DNA of 64,000 nucleotides from Dokdonia sp. 4H-3-7-5 (lineage in GTDB: Bacteria > Bacteroidota > Bacteroidia > Flavobacteriales > Flavobacteriaceae). Below are positions 1 through 8,158 of the stretch, in pieces. Numbering within the stretch: the stretch's first letter is position 1; every line of letters starts with the position of its first letter. Where the stretch lies: the NCBI RefSeq assembly GCF_000212355.1, contig NC_015496.1, forward strand, positions 930,001 to 994,000, written 5' to 3'. Position numbers and translations under genes: made by a program. A model generated the notes under the pieces. The model had not been told where the DNA came from and ran no database searches. It was given only the letters and a program-made list of their open reading frames with translations.

Positions 1-221
1 ATAAACTTACTGATGTGTTAGGAGGTCTATTAGGTGGTAACAAAACAACACCAAACACTACTGCGACAGATAGCACAACTACTGGCACACAAACCCCTCA
101 AAACACCACCACAACCCCAAAAGCCGAGGATGCCATTAAAGATGTCGCAACGGGAATATTAGGTGGTCTTTTGGGGAAAATGAAAACAACTAAAGAAACG
201 GTGAAGGATACGGTTAATTAA
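1..221 (+). CDS. C-terminal end of a large protein (possibly AsmA family), cut by the window edge
   Basis: The reading frame is open from the first bases of the window, reading K-L-T-D-V-L-G-G before any start codon, so the GTG at 15 is probably not the true start and the gene begins outside the window. The visible tail is about 72 residues. It carries two copies of a Gly/Leu motif (LGGLLGG near the start and ILGGLLG near the end), separated by a Thr/Asn/Pro-rich low-complexity stretch, and ends with a Lys/Thr-rich tail. Flavobacterial AsmA-like membrane-associated proteins often end in such a tail, so that family is a guess only. It converges on the patatin gene with about 60 bases between the stops. 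Confidence 0.45.
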   Translation, partial: KLTDVLGGLLGGNKTTPNTTATDSTTTGTQTPQNTTTTPKAEDAIKDVATGILGGLLGKMKTTKETVKDTVN

Positions 222-263
222 TGATGTAGTAACTCAAGTTATGATGTGACATATTAATTCTCT

Positions 264-277
264 GCTTTAGCAAAGGC
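264..277. repeat. Decayed relative of the TTTCGCGAAA palindrome
   Basis: GCTTTAGCAAAGGC lies between two convergent genes. It resembles the consensus GCTTTCGCGAAAGC with the central CGCG changed. A very similar version, GCTTTTGCAAAGGC, is found at 44162. Confidence 0.35.
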
Positions 278-283
278 AGGGTA

Positions 284-1201
284 TTACCCCTCATCATCCA
301 CCTTAATCTCGTTGAGTTCTTCGTTTTTATACTTGGCATAGTCAAAGCCACTTTGCCACCATATTTTCATCTTTTCTTTGTTAAAAATCAATGAATTTGT
401 GGTGAGTACTGTAGGCGTATAATAGAAGTTAATTATTGCCTCTTTTTGATTTGCTGCATACTTACCTATGGTGATGTTTTGCTTCTCAATACGGTCCATC
501 ATGAAACCATGAAGGTTACTAAGCAGAGAAAAAACATTAGTAGAAGGGAGGTTATTGTAATAAGTAACTTCTGTTTCAAGTATGATTACATCGACCTCTG
601 TTGCACCGCGCTCTACGGCTTCCTTAATAGGTACTAGCGCGCCAAAACCACCATCTGCATACTCACATCCGTTTTTTGACGCAAGACTCATAAAAGGGAT
701 GTAATTACACGACATCCATACCCAGTCACAAAAATCTTCGTAAGTTTCTTCTTTACTAGATTTATACTCCGTTTTATGAAGTGAGAGATTTGAAACAGTG
801 ACTAGCACTTCTTTGCCACTATCTTGTAGTTGTTTATAATTTTCCCTTGTAAAGGTTTTTTCTATAAGTTTTCTCAACTTTTTACTTTCTCCAAAAGTCT
901 TAGAGCCTTTAAGAAAATTACGCAGTACACTCCAGTGATCAATAGCGATGGTTTGCTCTCCCCATTTATCTTTTTTAATTACAAATGGACATACATTAAA
1001 AATGGCATTCTGATTAACAGAAGTATACACTTCTTTTATCTTTTCGATGTTTTGAAGTGCAAGATGTGGCACTAGCAAACTGCCTGTAGAAGTTCCCACC
1101 AGCATATCATAATCCTTACCCATTTCTTGCATAAGGTATTGGGCTACGCCTCCGCCAAAAGCGCCTTTACTTCCTCCTCCTGAAATGACTAATGCTCGCA
1201 T
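284..1201 (-). CDS. Patatin-like phospholipase / serine acyl hydrolase
   Basis: This 305-residue protein has the full patatin signature. The glycine-rich oxyanion loop GGGSKG is at residues 8-13, the nucleophile elbow GTSTG at 36-40 gives the catalytic Ser38, and the DGG motif at 183-185 supplies the Asp of the Ser/Asp dyad. Patatin-family enzymes release fatty acids from phospholipids or related esters. There is no signal peptide or lipobox, so a cytoplasmic or peripheral membrane location is likely. The C-terminal half (about 190-305) matches no domain I can name. The ATG at 1201 directly precedes the conserved beta strand (ALVISGGG), which supports this start. It is downstream of the TonB receptor gene on the same strand but separated by about 80 bases containing a palindrome copy, so it may be transcribed separately. 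The substrate cannot be inferred. Confidence 0.85.
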   Translation of the reverse strand: MRALVISGGGSKGAFGGGVAQYLMQEMGKDYDMLVGTSTGSLLVPHLALQNIEKIKEVYTSVNQNAIFNVCPFVIKKDKWGEQTIAIDHWSVLRNFLKGSKTFGESKKLRKLIEKTFTRENYKQLQDSGKEVLVTVSNLSLHKTEYKSSKEETYEDFCDWVWMSCNYIPFMSLASKNGCEYADGGFGALVPIKEAVERGATEVDVIILETEVTYYNNLPSTNVFSLLSNLHGFMMDRIEKQNITIGKYAANQKEAIINFYYTPTVLTTNSLIFNKEKMKIWWQSGFDYAKYKNEELNEIKVDDEG

Positions 1202-1266
1202 TGTGGGTTCTCTTTGAGCTCAGAAAAATAAGGTTTTTAATTAAGAAATAAGTGTTTTGTTGAGGT

Positions 1267-1284
1267 ACGCTTTCGCGAAAGCGT
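1267..1284. repeat. Dispersed palindrome, copy 1 (perfect 18 bp)
   Basis: ACGCTTTCGCGAAAGCGT, intergenic. Its last base is the first base of the receptor gene's stop codon complement, so it abuts the 3' end of that gene. Confidence 0.9.
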
Positions 1285-4064
1285 TAAAAGAAGAATACCC
1301 CACCATCATTTGTTTCTCCTTTTTTTCCTAGCGTATTGAACTTCCAACTTAGGCTAAGCATAAAGTATTGCTCTAATACGGTGCTCTGTACATCTTGTAT
1401 AAAGTTTGCATTTGCAGTACGCCTTGCGTTTGTATTTTGATCTAGTACATCATACACTTTCAAGGTTGCGGTAGCGCGCTCTTTGGCAAATGAATAAGCA
1501 AGTGTCGAGTTCCAAAACACTGCACTTCGCTGAAAATCTGATGCAATGTTTGGGTTGTAATTATAGTTAATATCATTGCGCCATTCCCAATTTTTGGGAA
1601 CAAACAAAGCCGTTCCCAATGAAACATTATGAGATATGAAATCTTGATCTTCAAATGCGTCTAGACCAAATTGAGTTTTTGAAATCGAGATGTTATAACT
1701 AGGCCTAACCTCAAATAACTTTTTCCATGTGTATGTAAAATTTATACGTGGCGTAAGTGATCTCGTTTTACTAGCATATTGCACTTCGTTATTAAAGTTT
1801 ACGTTACGTCCAAAGTTCGTGTAAATACCTCCGCCATATTTTATACTACGTAAGGAATCTATTTTTACATTCTTATTATAACCTCCTCCTGCTCCTACGC
1901 TATAATTACCATTTACGTTTACATAAGTAGTGCGACTTACTAGGTTATTATCTATGGTCGTTTTACGCACAATAGCATCGTTTGTAAACCTTCCATTTCC
2001 ATTGAGATACCACCCTCCTCCTTTTTGGAAATCATAATTATTAAATCCTCCATAAAAATTGTAATCATTTGATGGAGCAAGGTTAGGATTACCTTCCACA
2101 ATATTAAGTGGGTCTGACACATCTACAAATGGATTGAGCTGCGTGACTTCTGGAGGTCTGTTGCTCTTACCTAAACTTGCATACATAGATGCTTTAGGGC
2201 TAAACCTGTAATTTACGTACGTATCAAGTTCTAAAGCTTCAAAATTTTGTTTGATATCTAGTTCTGGGCGCAAGTTGTCGTTATTCTCTAAGGTGCGAAA
2301 AACGTATCCTGCACTTACGTTTACATTTAGTTTCTCATTGTCGTAATTAAGTCCGAGCTTAGGCGTTGTGCGCGAATTACGACCTTCAAAGTCTGTACTT
2401 AATTCTTGATTGAGAATAGCATATTGCTGTGTTACCTCATCAAAGTCAAAGGTGCTTCGCTTGCGCTTTCTACTATCGCTACGGTGACCAAAATCTACAT
2501 CAAGGAATAACTTTTTGGCAACTAAAGGAACTCTATATGTGAGGTTGAGATTATAACCGTCAAGTTTAGTTTCTCCATCTGTAAACTGATTACGATTAAT
2601 TACTGACGGGTTATCGCCAAATATCTCTGTGTTTGACACTATAAAGTCTTCACTCTCTTGTCTATTGATTTCGTTTTGTACACGTGCTCTCACATAAGCT
2701 CCTTTGTCTCCCCATTTCTTGGTAACACTTAAGGTGTTTTCAAAATTCTTCCCCTCGTCTGTTACAAAGTTGTTTGTTGCCGACTCATTGATTCTCTCAC
2801 CGTCTTCATTAAGTGACTCCTCTGTACGGCGGAAGCGCGTCTCACTATTTGCAAAAGAGAATTTGGGCTTGATATTAATGAGTAGTGTAGAATCCTTTTT
2901 AATATTGATAGTGGTATTAATACTATGGTTATCTGAGTTTGAGTCATTACGAGAATCACTGTTTGTAAAAAACCGTCTGTCTGGTAAAATATTCTCCCGC
3001 TCTACACGAGTCTCATCAAAAGAGTTTGCAGCCGAGTAGAAATAATCCATATTGGCATCAAATCCTTTTGCATACTCATCTGTATAATTTGCTCCTACAC
3101 TGCGGCTATTTACAATTCCTTGTCCACCTCCAAAGCTCCTTCCGTCAATACCAAAGCTTCCGTTGCCATTAAAGTAAACGCTTCTTCCTCCTCCAAACAT
3201 TTTTCTTATCTCTCCAAAACTAAACCCAGCTGAGTTGATATTGTTACCACCAGCAAGCACGCTGATGCGTCGCTCGTTATCAAAAGCATTTACAATACCT
3301 GCATATTCAAAACGATTATCTGTCCCACCACCAGCAGCCACTCTACCAAAGACTCCTTTATTTTTTTCTTCTGAGATAGTGAGATTGATAGTCTTACTCT
3401 CTTGATCACCATCTTCGCCTGCAAAAGCCTCATCGTCTGTCTTAGTATCTACTACTTGTATTTTCTCTACGATTTCTTTAGTGAGGTTGCGCGTAGCAAT
3501 CGTAGGGTCATCGCCAAAGAACGGCTTACCATTAACTAGAATTTTATTTACTTCCTTACCATTTACTAAAATCTTGCCGCTTTCATCTACCTCAACGCCT
3601 GGCAGCTCCTTAAGCAAGTCCTCAATATTTGCATCTTTCTTAGTTTTAAAAGAAGAAACATTAAACTCTAACGTGTCTTTTTTTACGGTTACCGGAGCTC
3701 TACTTTTTACAATAACTTCGCCCAAGGTGTTTGTAGAAGGTGCTACCTCTATATCTCCAAGCACAATATCACCCGTACTTAAATCTACATTTTTTGTAAA
3801 GTTCTCATAACCCAGAAAGGAGATATTTACACGTGCATCTTTCTCTTGTGCGCGACCTTCTAGTTGAAAAAACCCCTCTTGGTTTGTAATCGTATACGTA
3901 ATGAGTGTACTGTCTTTTACGGTCTCTAAAAATACCGTTGCTGCTTCCAGCGTTTGTTTTGAATCCTTGTCTTTAAGAGTTCCAGTAATTGAAAAGTTTT
4001 GCGCCTGCATAGCTACAGATAAGAATAGCCCTATCGCAAGGAGTACTAGTTGATTAATTCGCAT
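1284..4064 (-). CDS. TonB-dependent outer-membrane receptor with N-terminal carboxypeptidase-regulatory-like domain
   Basis: This 926-residue protein begins with a signal peptide (about residues 1-21, ending AMQAQ). A carboxypeptidase-regulatory-like beta-sandwich follows (about 24-105). Next is a plug-like segment with the motif LLKELPGVEVDESGKI and NKILVNGKPFFGDDP (about 145-190). The remainder is rich in alternating aromatic and polar residues and typical of the 'outer membrane beta-barrel family' found in Bacteroidota. Its likely role is uptake of a large or scarce ligand across the outer membrane, or an outer-membrane function without TonB, since a TonB box is not obvious. No SusD-like gene is adjacent, so a polysaccharide utilisation locus is not supported. 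The 3' end touches a palindrome copy. The ligand is unknown. Confidence 0.85.
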   Translation of the reverse strand: MRINQLVLLAIGLFLSVAMQAQNFSITGTLKDKDSKQTLEAATVFLETVKDSTLITYTITNQEGFFQLEGRAQEKDARVNISFLGYENFTKNVDLSTGDIVLGDIEVAPSTNTLGEVIVKSRAPVTVKKDTLEFNVSSFKTKKDANIEDLLKELPGVEVDESGKILVNGKEVNKILVNGKPFFGDDPTIATRNLTKEIVEKIQVVDTKTDDEAFAGEDGDQESKTINLTISEEKNKGVFGRVAAGGGTDNRFEYAGIVNAFDNERRISVLAGGNNINSAGFSFGEIRKMFGGGRSVYFNGNGSFGIDGRSFGGGQGIVNSRSVGANYTDEYAKGFDANMDYFYSAANSFDETRVERENILPDRRFFTNSDSRNDSNSDNHSINTTINIKKDSTLLINIKPKFSFANSETRFRRTEESLNEDGERINESATNNFVTDEGKNFENTLSVTKKWGDKGAYVRARVQNEINRQESEDFIVSNTEIFGDNPSVINRNQFTDGETKLDGYNLNLTYRVPLVAKKLFLDVDFGHRSDSRKRKRSTFDFDEVTQQYAILNQELSTDFEGRNSRTTPKLGLNYDNEKLNVNVSAGYVFRTLENNDNLRPELDIKQNFEALELDTYVNYRFSPKASMYASLGKSNRPPEVTQLNPFVDVSDPLNIVEGNPNLAPSNDYNFYGGFNNYDFQKGGGWYLNGNGRFTNDAIVRKTTIDNNLVSRTTYVNVNGNYSVGAGGGYNKNVKIDSLRSIKYGGGIYTNFGRNVNFNNEVQYASKTRSLTPRINFTYTWKKLFEVRPSYNISISKTQFGLDAFEDQDFISHNVSLGTALFVPKNWEWRNDINYNYNPNIASDFQRSAVFWNSTLAYSFAKERATATLKVYDVLDQNTNARRTANANFIQDVQSTVLEQYFMLSLSWKFNTLGKKGETNDGGVFFF

Positions 4065-4253
4065 TATAAACAGCTGATTGATTGATGTCTATCAAATAAA
4101 CAATGATTACTTCCAAATGCTATGCTTCTAGTGGGATTTTAATAAAAATTTAACACGCTCTTCTCTTGGAATCTTAAACACATAACAGATTATTAACTCA
4201 TACAAGAATAAGAGTGATGTAAGTTTACATCACTAACCCTTAAACCAATTATC

Positions 4254-4373
4254 ATGAATAAAATCATTAAAGGACTTATTGCCGCATATGGCGCAAAAAA
4301 ACTAGGTGGTGGATGCATAAGCACCATCATCATCTTTTTTATTATTTTTTGGCTTCTAGGGTTACTTGGCTAA
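4254..4373 (+). CDS. Small hydrophobic membrane peptide (39 residues)
   Basis: An ATG at 4254 opens 39 codons ending in TAA at 4371-4373. The peptide starts MNKIIKGLIAAYGAKKLGGG, which is basic and amphipathic. It then has one strongly hydrophobic segment of Ile/Phe/Leu residues (about 22-38) that would span the membrane once, with a single Cys at 21. A factor-independent terminator (4431-4458) follows about 57 bases downstream. The codons show clean amino-acid structure and the stretch lies between two well-defined genes, so it is likely to be real. I recall similar short proteins in flavobacteria but cannot name a family. The function is unknown; a toxin-like or small regulatory membrane peptide is possible. 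Confidence 0.6.
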   Translation: MNKIIKGLIAAYGAKKLGGGCISTIIIFFIIFWLLGLLG

Positions 4374-4430
4374 CATTCGGGAGATGTATTACAGGCTGCA
4401 AATAGCCATTAGGAAACTATTATAAATAAC

Positions 4431-4458
4431 AAAAGCTATCAGATGTCTGATAGCTTTT
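4431..4458. terminator. Bidirectional factor-independent terminator
   Basis: A 13-bp stem (AAAAGCTATCAGA, 4431-4443, pairing with 4446-4458) is followed by T-rich DNA on the plus strand and preceded by A-rich DNA. It sits between the small peptide gene and the end of der, which converge. Confidence 0.75.
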
Positions 4459-4470
4459 TGTTTTATGTTT

Positions 4471-4486
4471 CGTTTTCACGAAAGTG
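4471..4486. repeat. Decayed palindrome copy
   Basis: CGTTTTCACGAAAGTG matches most positions of CGCTTTCGCGAAAGCG. The changes are all C to T or G to A, the pattern expected from mutational decay. It lies just after the terminator at 4431. Confidence 0.45.
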
Positions 4487-4495
4487 TACTTTTAA

Positions 4496-5803
4496 TTATT
4501 TTTTTCTAAAATAGATAGAAATAGGCACTCCTGAGAAGTCGTAAGCTGCACGAAGTTTATTTTCTAAGAATCTTCTATACCCTTCTTTAAGATACTGTGG
4601 CAAGTTACAGAACAACGCAAATTGAGGTTGTGGTGTAGGAAGTTGCATACAGTACTTAATCTTCACATATTTACCCTTAATTGCTGGTGGCGGGAAGGCT
4701 TCTACTAGCGGCAAGAAGAACTCATTGAGTTCACTTGTTTTAATACGCTTCGTTTTGCTTTCATATACCTTTACCGCAGTTTCAATTGCTTTAAAGATGC
4801 GTTGTTTCTCCAGTACAGAAATAAATACAATAGGTACATCTGTAAAAGGCTCTATCTGTTGTCTGATGTGCTTTTCAAAATTCTTCATAGTGTTGGTCTC
4901 CTTTTCTACAAGGTCCCACTTATTTACAAGAATCACGATTCCTTTTCTATTACGCTCTGCTAGCCAAAATATATTTTGAACCTGACCATCAAAACCTCTT
5001 GTTGCATCTACTACTAGTAAAATCACATCTGCGTGCTCAATAGCTCTTACAGATCTCATTACTGAGTAAAACTCAAGATCTTCTTTTACTTTTGCCTTAC
5101 GGCGTATTCCTGCCGTATCGACAAGGTTAAACTCAAATCCAAAGCGATTGTACTTTGTATCCATTGCGTCACGAGTAGTACCAGCGATATCTGTTACAAT
5201 ATATCTGTCCTCACCTATCAGTGCATTAATAAAAGATGATTTTCCTGCGTTAGGACGACCTACTACAGCAAATCTTGGTAATTCATCTTTTTCCTCCTCT
5301 TCTACTTGCTCTGGAAGAGCTTCAACAACAGCATCGAGAAGATCTCCAGTCCCACTACCATTTGTAGCGGCAATGGTATAATAATCACCTAGTCCTAAGT
5401 TATAAAACTCAACAGCATCTGCTGCTCTTTTATTATTATCTACTTTATTTACAGCAAGGAAAATAGGTTTTTTTGATCTGCGAAGTAGTTTTGCAACCTC
5501 TTCATCCATACCCGTTACACCGTGCTCTACATCTACCATAAAAATAATAGCATCTGCCTCATCTATCGCAAGTTCTACTTGCTTATCAATTTCGGCTTCA
5601 AAAACGTCATCACTTCCTACTACATATCCTCCTGTGTCAATAACGGTAAACTCGCGACCGTTCCAGTCTGTTTTTCCGTAATGACGATCACGCGTCACTC
5701 CACTTACGGCATCTACAATCGCCTCACGACGTTGCACTAGACGATTAAAAAAAGTAGACTTCCCTACATTAGGGCGTCCTACGATAGCTACTATGGTACT
5801 CAT
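4496..5803 (-). CDS. der: GTPase Der (EngA), 50S ribosome assembly
   Basis: At 435 residues this is the usual length for Der, the only bacterial GTPase family with two G domains in tandem. The first G domain has the P-loop GRPNVGKS at 9-16, DTGG at 57-60 and NKVD at 119-122. The second has GRPNAGKS at 182-189, the DTAG switch motif and NKWD. A C-terminal KH-like domain follows, with the conserved basic tail. Der binds the large ribosomal subunit late in assembly and is essential in most bacteria. A -7 box (TATCTTTG on the minus strand, 5823-5830) lies 19 bases before the ATG, which fixes the start at 5803. The gene appears to be monocistronic and ends at a bidirectional terminator. Confidence 0.97.
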   Translation of the reverse strand: MSTIVAIVGRPNVGKSTFFNRLVQRREAIVDAVSGVTRDRHYGKTDWNGREFTVIDTGGYVVGSDDVFEAEIDKQVELAIDEADAIIFMVDVEHGVTGMDEEVAKLLRRSKKPIFLAVNKVDNNKRAADAVEFYNLGLGDYYTIAATNGSGTGDLLDAVVEALPEQVEEEEKDELPRFAVVGRPNAGKSSFINALIGEDRYIVTDIAGTTRDAMDTKYNRFGFEFNLVDTAGIRRKAKVKEDLEFYSVMRSVRAIEHADVILLVVDATRGFDGQVQNIFWLAERNRKGIVILVNKWDLVEKETNTMKNFEKHIRQQIEPFTDVPIVFISVLEKQRIFKAIETAVKVYESKTKRIKTSELNEFFLPLVEAFPPPAIKGKYVKIKYCMQLPTPQPQFALFCNLPQYLKEGYRRFLENKLRAAYDFSGVPISIYFRKK

Positions 5804-5822
5804 TGTAAATTTTTTAGGTGTG

Positions 5823-5830
5823 CAAAGATA
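5823..5830 (-). promoter_or_regulatory. Promoter -7 box for der
   Basis: On the minus strand this reads TATCTTTG, matching the Bacteroidota -7 consensus TAnnTTTG, 19 bases before the der start. No clear TTG -33 element is seen at the expected spacing. Confidence 0.55.
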
Positions 5831-5926
5831 GCGTTAATCTACAGTCTTATGCATTTAAATGATTGTTCTCTTTATACCAACATTTTGGAAAGTAAATTTC
5901 TTAAATACTAAGGATATGATAAACTC

Positions 5927-5958
5927 TTGTCAATACATATGGATATAACGTAGCTTTG
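5927..5958 (+). promoter_or_regulatory. Promoter for the LysE-like gene pair
   Basis: TTG at 5927-5929, a 21-base spacer and TAGCTTTG at 5951-5958 match the Bacteroidota promoter rule (TTG, 17-23 bases, TAnnTTTG). The box ends only nine bases before the ATG at 5968, so the transcript would have an extremely short leader. Confidence 0.65.
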
Positions 5959-5967
5959 CTATCTGCT

Positions 5968-6597
5968 ATGATCATTATCGCATACATACTTACACTTTCT
6001 ATAGGACTTATAGGAGCCATAATTGCCACGCTACCACCTAGCGCGACTAATCTTGCTGTTGTAAAATACACAAGTGATAAAAATCTCACTAAAGGACTCC
6101 ACCTAGCATATGGAGCTGCGCTAGGAGAGATCATAATCGCTGGACTAGCGCTTGCTTTTGGCGTGCTTGCGAAGAGAATATTTGAAAAATACGAGTGGAT
6201 ACAGATTACTTTTATCGTTATCATGATAGCTGTAGGGGTCTATTTTCTTATTAAAAAGAATACAGATAATGATAATGACTCATCTAGTAGGCCTAAACGA
6301 TTTATCAATGGTCTTTTATTAGGCGGACTGAACATCCCGATGTTTATTTACTGGACTGCTATATTTTCTATAAGTTCTAGGTATGTTATTTTAGATAAAA
6401 ACTCCCCATGGCTACTCATCATATTTTTCTTAGTCGGGGTTTTTGCTGGTAAATTTGGACTGCTTTATCTCTACGGTAAAGCTAGCGAGTATATGACTTC
6501 AAATTTTTCAAAGTTCAAGGGAACGCTCAATAAAATTATAGGTGTTGTTCTTATTGTTGCCGGAGCAATCCAAGCCATCAAACTCATAATCGATTAA
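5968..6597 (+). CDS. LysE-family membrane exporter, first of a tandem pair
   Basis: About 209 residues with six predicted hydrophobic segments. The LysE/RhtB-type first loop motif is ATLPPSATNLAVVKY. A hydrophilic charged loop (about 110-120, KKNTDNDNDSSS) divides the two halves, and an 'NIPMFIYW' motif in the second half matches the usual N-P-x-x-x-x-W region. LysE proteins export amino acids or other small solutes through the inner membrane. The ATG at 5968 was preferred over an upstream TTG at 5956 because the latter falls inside the transcription start region of the promoter at 5927-5958. The downstream neighbour is a clear paralogue. The substrate is unknown. Confidence 0.75.
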   Translation: MIIIAYILTLSIGLIGAIIATLPPSATNLAVVKYTSDKNLTKGLHLAYGAALGEIIIAGLALAFGVLAKRIFEKYEWIQITFIVIMIAVGVYFLIKKNTDNDNDSSSRPKRFINGLLLGGLNIPMFIYWTAIFSISSRYVILDKNSPWLLIIFFLVGVFAGKFGLLYLYGKASEYMTSNFSKFKGTLNKIIGVVLIVAGAIQAIKLIID

Positions 6598-6618
6598 AAT
6601 TTTAATTATTAAAAGTAA

Positions 6619-6634
6619 GCTTTCTCAAAAGTGT
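6619..6634. repeat. Decayed palindrome copy between the two LysE-like genes
   Basis: GCTTTCTCAAAAGTGT resembles GCTTTCGCGAAAGCGT with three substitutions. It ends with the same AAAGTGTAC as the decayed copy at 4471, which may mean the two share a history. Confidence 0.35.
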
Positions 6635-6648
6635 ACCACTAAGTGCTT

Positions 6649-7263
6649 ATGATTCTTACAGCATTACTTCTGGGCATTATGACTACCATTTTGGGAGCAC
6701 TTCCTCCTGGCGCATCAAATCTTGCTGTAATAAAAACCTCTCTAAATGAATCTCACAGAGAGTCATTAAAAATAAGTTATGGTGCTGGACTAGGAGAAGT
6801 ATTACTAGCCTTTATAGCATTTTCCTTTGGCATGATTGTACAAGATTTTTTTGAGATGAATCTTTGGGTACAATATGTAGTTGCTGCAGTTCTTGCAACT
6901 GTTGGGCTTTACTTTGCTCTTAATAAGAAAGAAAGCACAAGGCCAGAAAGAAAAAAATCATCTAAGTATCTTCTAGGATTTACTCTTAGTGTTATCAATC
7001 CACCTGTTCTTATTTATTGGATTTTAGTGTTCTCTCTACTAGGCAGGTGGTTATCAAGTAATGAATCACACTCAGCTTTATGCATCACATTATTCCTTAG
7101 TGGTGTTTTTATAGGAAAGGTTGTGACACTATACGGTTATAGTAGATTTGGCACTCATATAAAAAAAAAGCAACATTCATCAGGAAGTAATATTAATCGC
7201 TACATAGGTATTACGCTCATAATATTGGCCTGTATGCAAGTCATTAAACTCACTGTTACTTAA
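6649..7263 (+). CDS. LysE-family membrane exporter, second of a tandem pair
   Basis: About 204 residues. It aligns by eye with the preceding gene along its whole length: GALPPGASNLAVIK against ATLPPSATNLAVVK, SYGAGLGEVLLA against AYGAALGEIIIA, and INPPVLIYWILVFS against LNIPMFIYWTAIFS. The two therefore arose by tandem duplication. It has six hydrophobic segments with a charged central loop (KKESTRPERKK). The ATG at 6649 is taken; a GTG at 6643 is possible and would add two residues. It is separated from the first copy by only about 50 bases and probably shares its promoter. Its stop codon overlaps that of the convergent DUF2797 gene. The two may form a heteromer or have split substrates. Confidence 0.75.
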   Translation: MILTALLLGIMTTILGALPPGASNLAVIKTSLNESHRESLKISYGAGLGEVLLAFIAFSFGMIVQDFFEMNLWVQYVVAAVLATVGLYFALNKKESTRPERKKSSKYLLGFTLSVINPPVLIYWILVFSLLGRWLSSNESHSALCITLFLSGVFIGKVVTLYGYSRFGTHIKKKQHSSGSNINRYIGITLIILACMQVIKLTVT

Positions 7264-8057
7264 GAAAGTACTTCTAAGCGTATTACATATCCTTCCCAGC
7301 TACGCACATTAAATACGGTATCATCTTCAAAAATGAGATACTGTCCTTTAATCCCTTTTAGAACACCTTCATAAGCCGGAGTTTTATCAAGATTAAGAGT
7401 TTTTAATTTTTCTGGATATTTATCTACCGGAAAGTGAATGTGAGTTTCTTCATTGCTAGCTATAAAATACTGCTGTGCCTCTTCTGGTATATATTTTTTA
7501 AGCGCATCCCTATACTCTGTGAGACTTAAGTCTTCTATATCATTTTTGAGCATCTTGCGCCAGTTAGTCTTATCTGAAACATGCTCTTTTAGTGCTAGTT
7601 CTGTTATACCCGCCAGGTATCTATTAGGCACTTCAACAATCTCTACTGCTTCATGAGCACCTTGATCTATCCACCTTGTAGGAACTTGGGTCTTACGAGT
7701 CACTCCTACCTTTACATTACTTGAGTTTGCTAGATATACAATATGTGGTTGTAGCTGCACCTTTTTCTCATATTCTAGATCTCTCTCTTCTTCGTCTAAA
7801 TGGGCTTTAGAAAGCTCAGGCTTCATGATCCAATCGGCAGCTTGTGGGACTTTATAAAAGTCATCATAGCAATACCCTTGACGGAAAATCTTTTTATTTT
7901 CGCCACAAGCCAGGCATTCGTATTTTACAAATTCCATATGCAACCTTTTTCCTAAGAGTTGATTCATTTGTATGAAGTCACCATCCATTACTAAATAGTA
8001 ATTTATAGGATCTGTGTGCTCCGTTTGCATTTTTCTAAGGACACCTTGGTATTGCAT
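7260..8057 (-). CDS. DUF2797 family protein
   Basis: This 265-residue cytoplasmic protein matches the DUF2797 pattern as I know it. An N-terminal region contains a CxxC pair and a third Cys (CLACG at about 48-52, then GYCYDDFY), suggesting metal binding. A central segment follows with HIVYLANSSNVKVGVTRK and PTRWIDQGA (about 105-135). That segment resembles the beta strands of the GIY-YIG nuclease fold (a K-V-G-x-T-R strand followed by a Q-G-A helix start), but this relation is inference and no activity should be assumed. There are no signal sequence or membrane segments. The last four bases overlap the stop of the convergent LysE-like gene. It is divergent from the GH3 gene, with a palindrome copy in the shared upstream region. 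Confidence 0.75.
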   Translation of the reverse strand: MQYQGVLRKMQTEHTDPINYYLVMDGDFIQMNQLLGKRLHMEFVKYECLACGENKKIFRQGYCYDDFYKVPQAADWIMKPELSKAHLDEEERDLEYEKKVQLQPHIVYLANSSNVKVGVTRKTQVPTRWIDQGAHEAVEIVEVPNRYLAGITELALKEHVSDKTNWRKMLKNDIEDLSLTEYRDALKKYIPEEAQQYFIASNEETHIHFPVDKYPEKLKTLNLDKTPAYEGVLKGIKGQYLIFEDDTVFNVRSWEGYVIRLEVLS

Positions 8058-8101
8058 TTAAGAAAACTTTGATTACAAAATGTGGGGAAATAAGGTTAAA
8101 T

Positions 8102-8119
8102 TAGCTTTCGCGAAAGTAA
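8102..8119. repeat. Dispersed palindrome, copy 2
   Basis: TAGCTTTCGCGAAAGTAA: exact 10-bp core with shortened symmetry. It lies in the region between the divergent DUF2797 and GH3 genes, about 40 bases from each start. Confidence 0.85.
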
Positions 8120-8158
8120 TAACCTATCCCGTTATATACGTGTAAATATACCAACTTT

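Noticed and set aside
15-221. A complete 68-residue gene starting with GTG at 15
   Set aside because: The frame stays open to the window edge with plausible residues, so this is the end of a longer gene.
3481-3810. Reading frames opposite the large receptor, der, clpX, dnaE and scpA genes
   Set aside because: They mirror conserved genes on the other strand and have no domain, signal or codon pattern of their own.
7860-8010. GIY-YIG nuclease in the DUF2797 protein
   Set aside because: The resemblance is limited to short strand motifs and catalytic residues cannot be confirmed by eye, so I do not claim nuclease activity.
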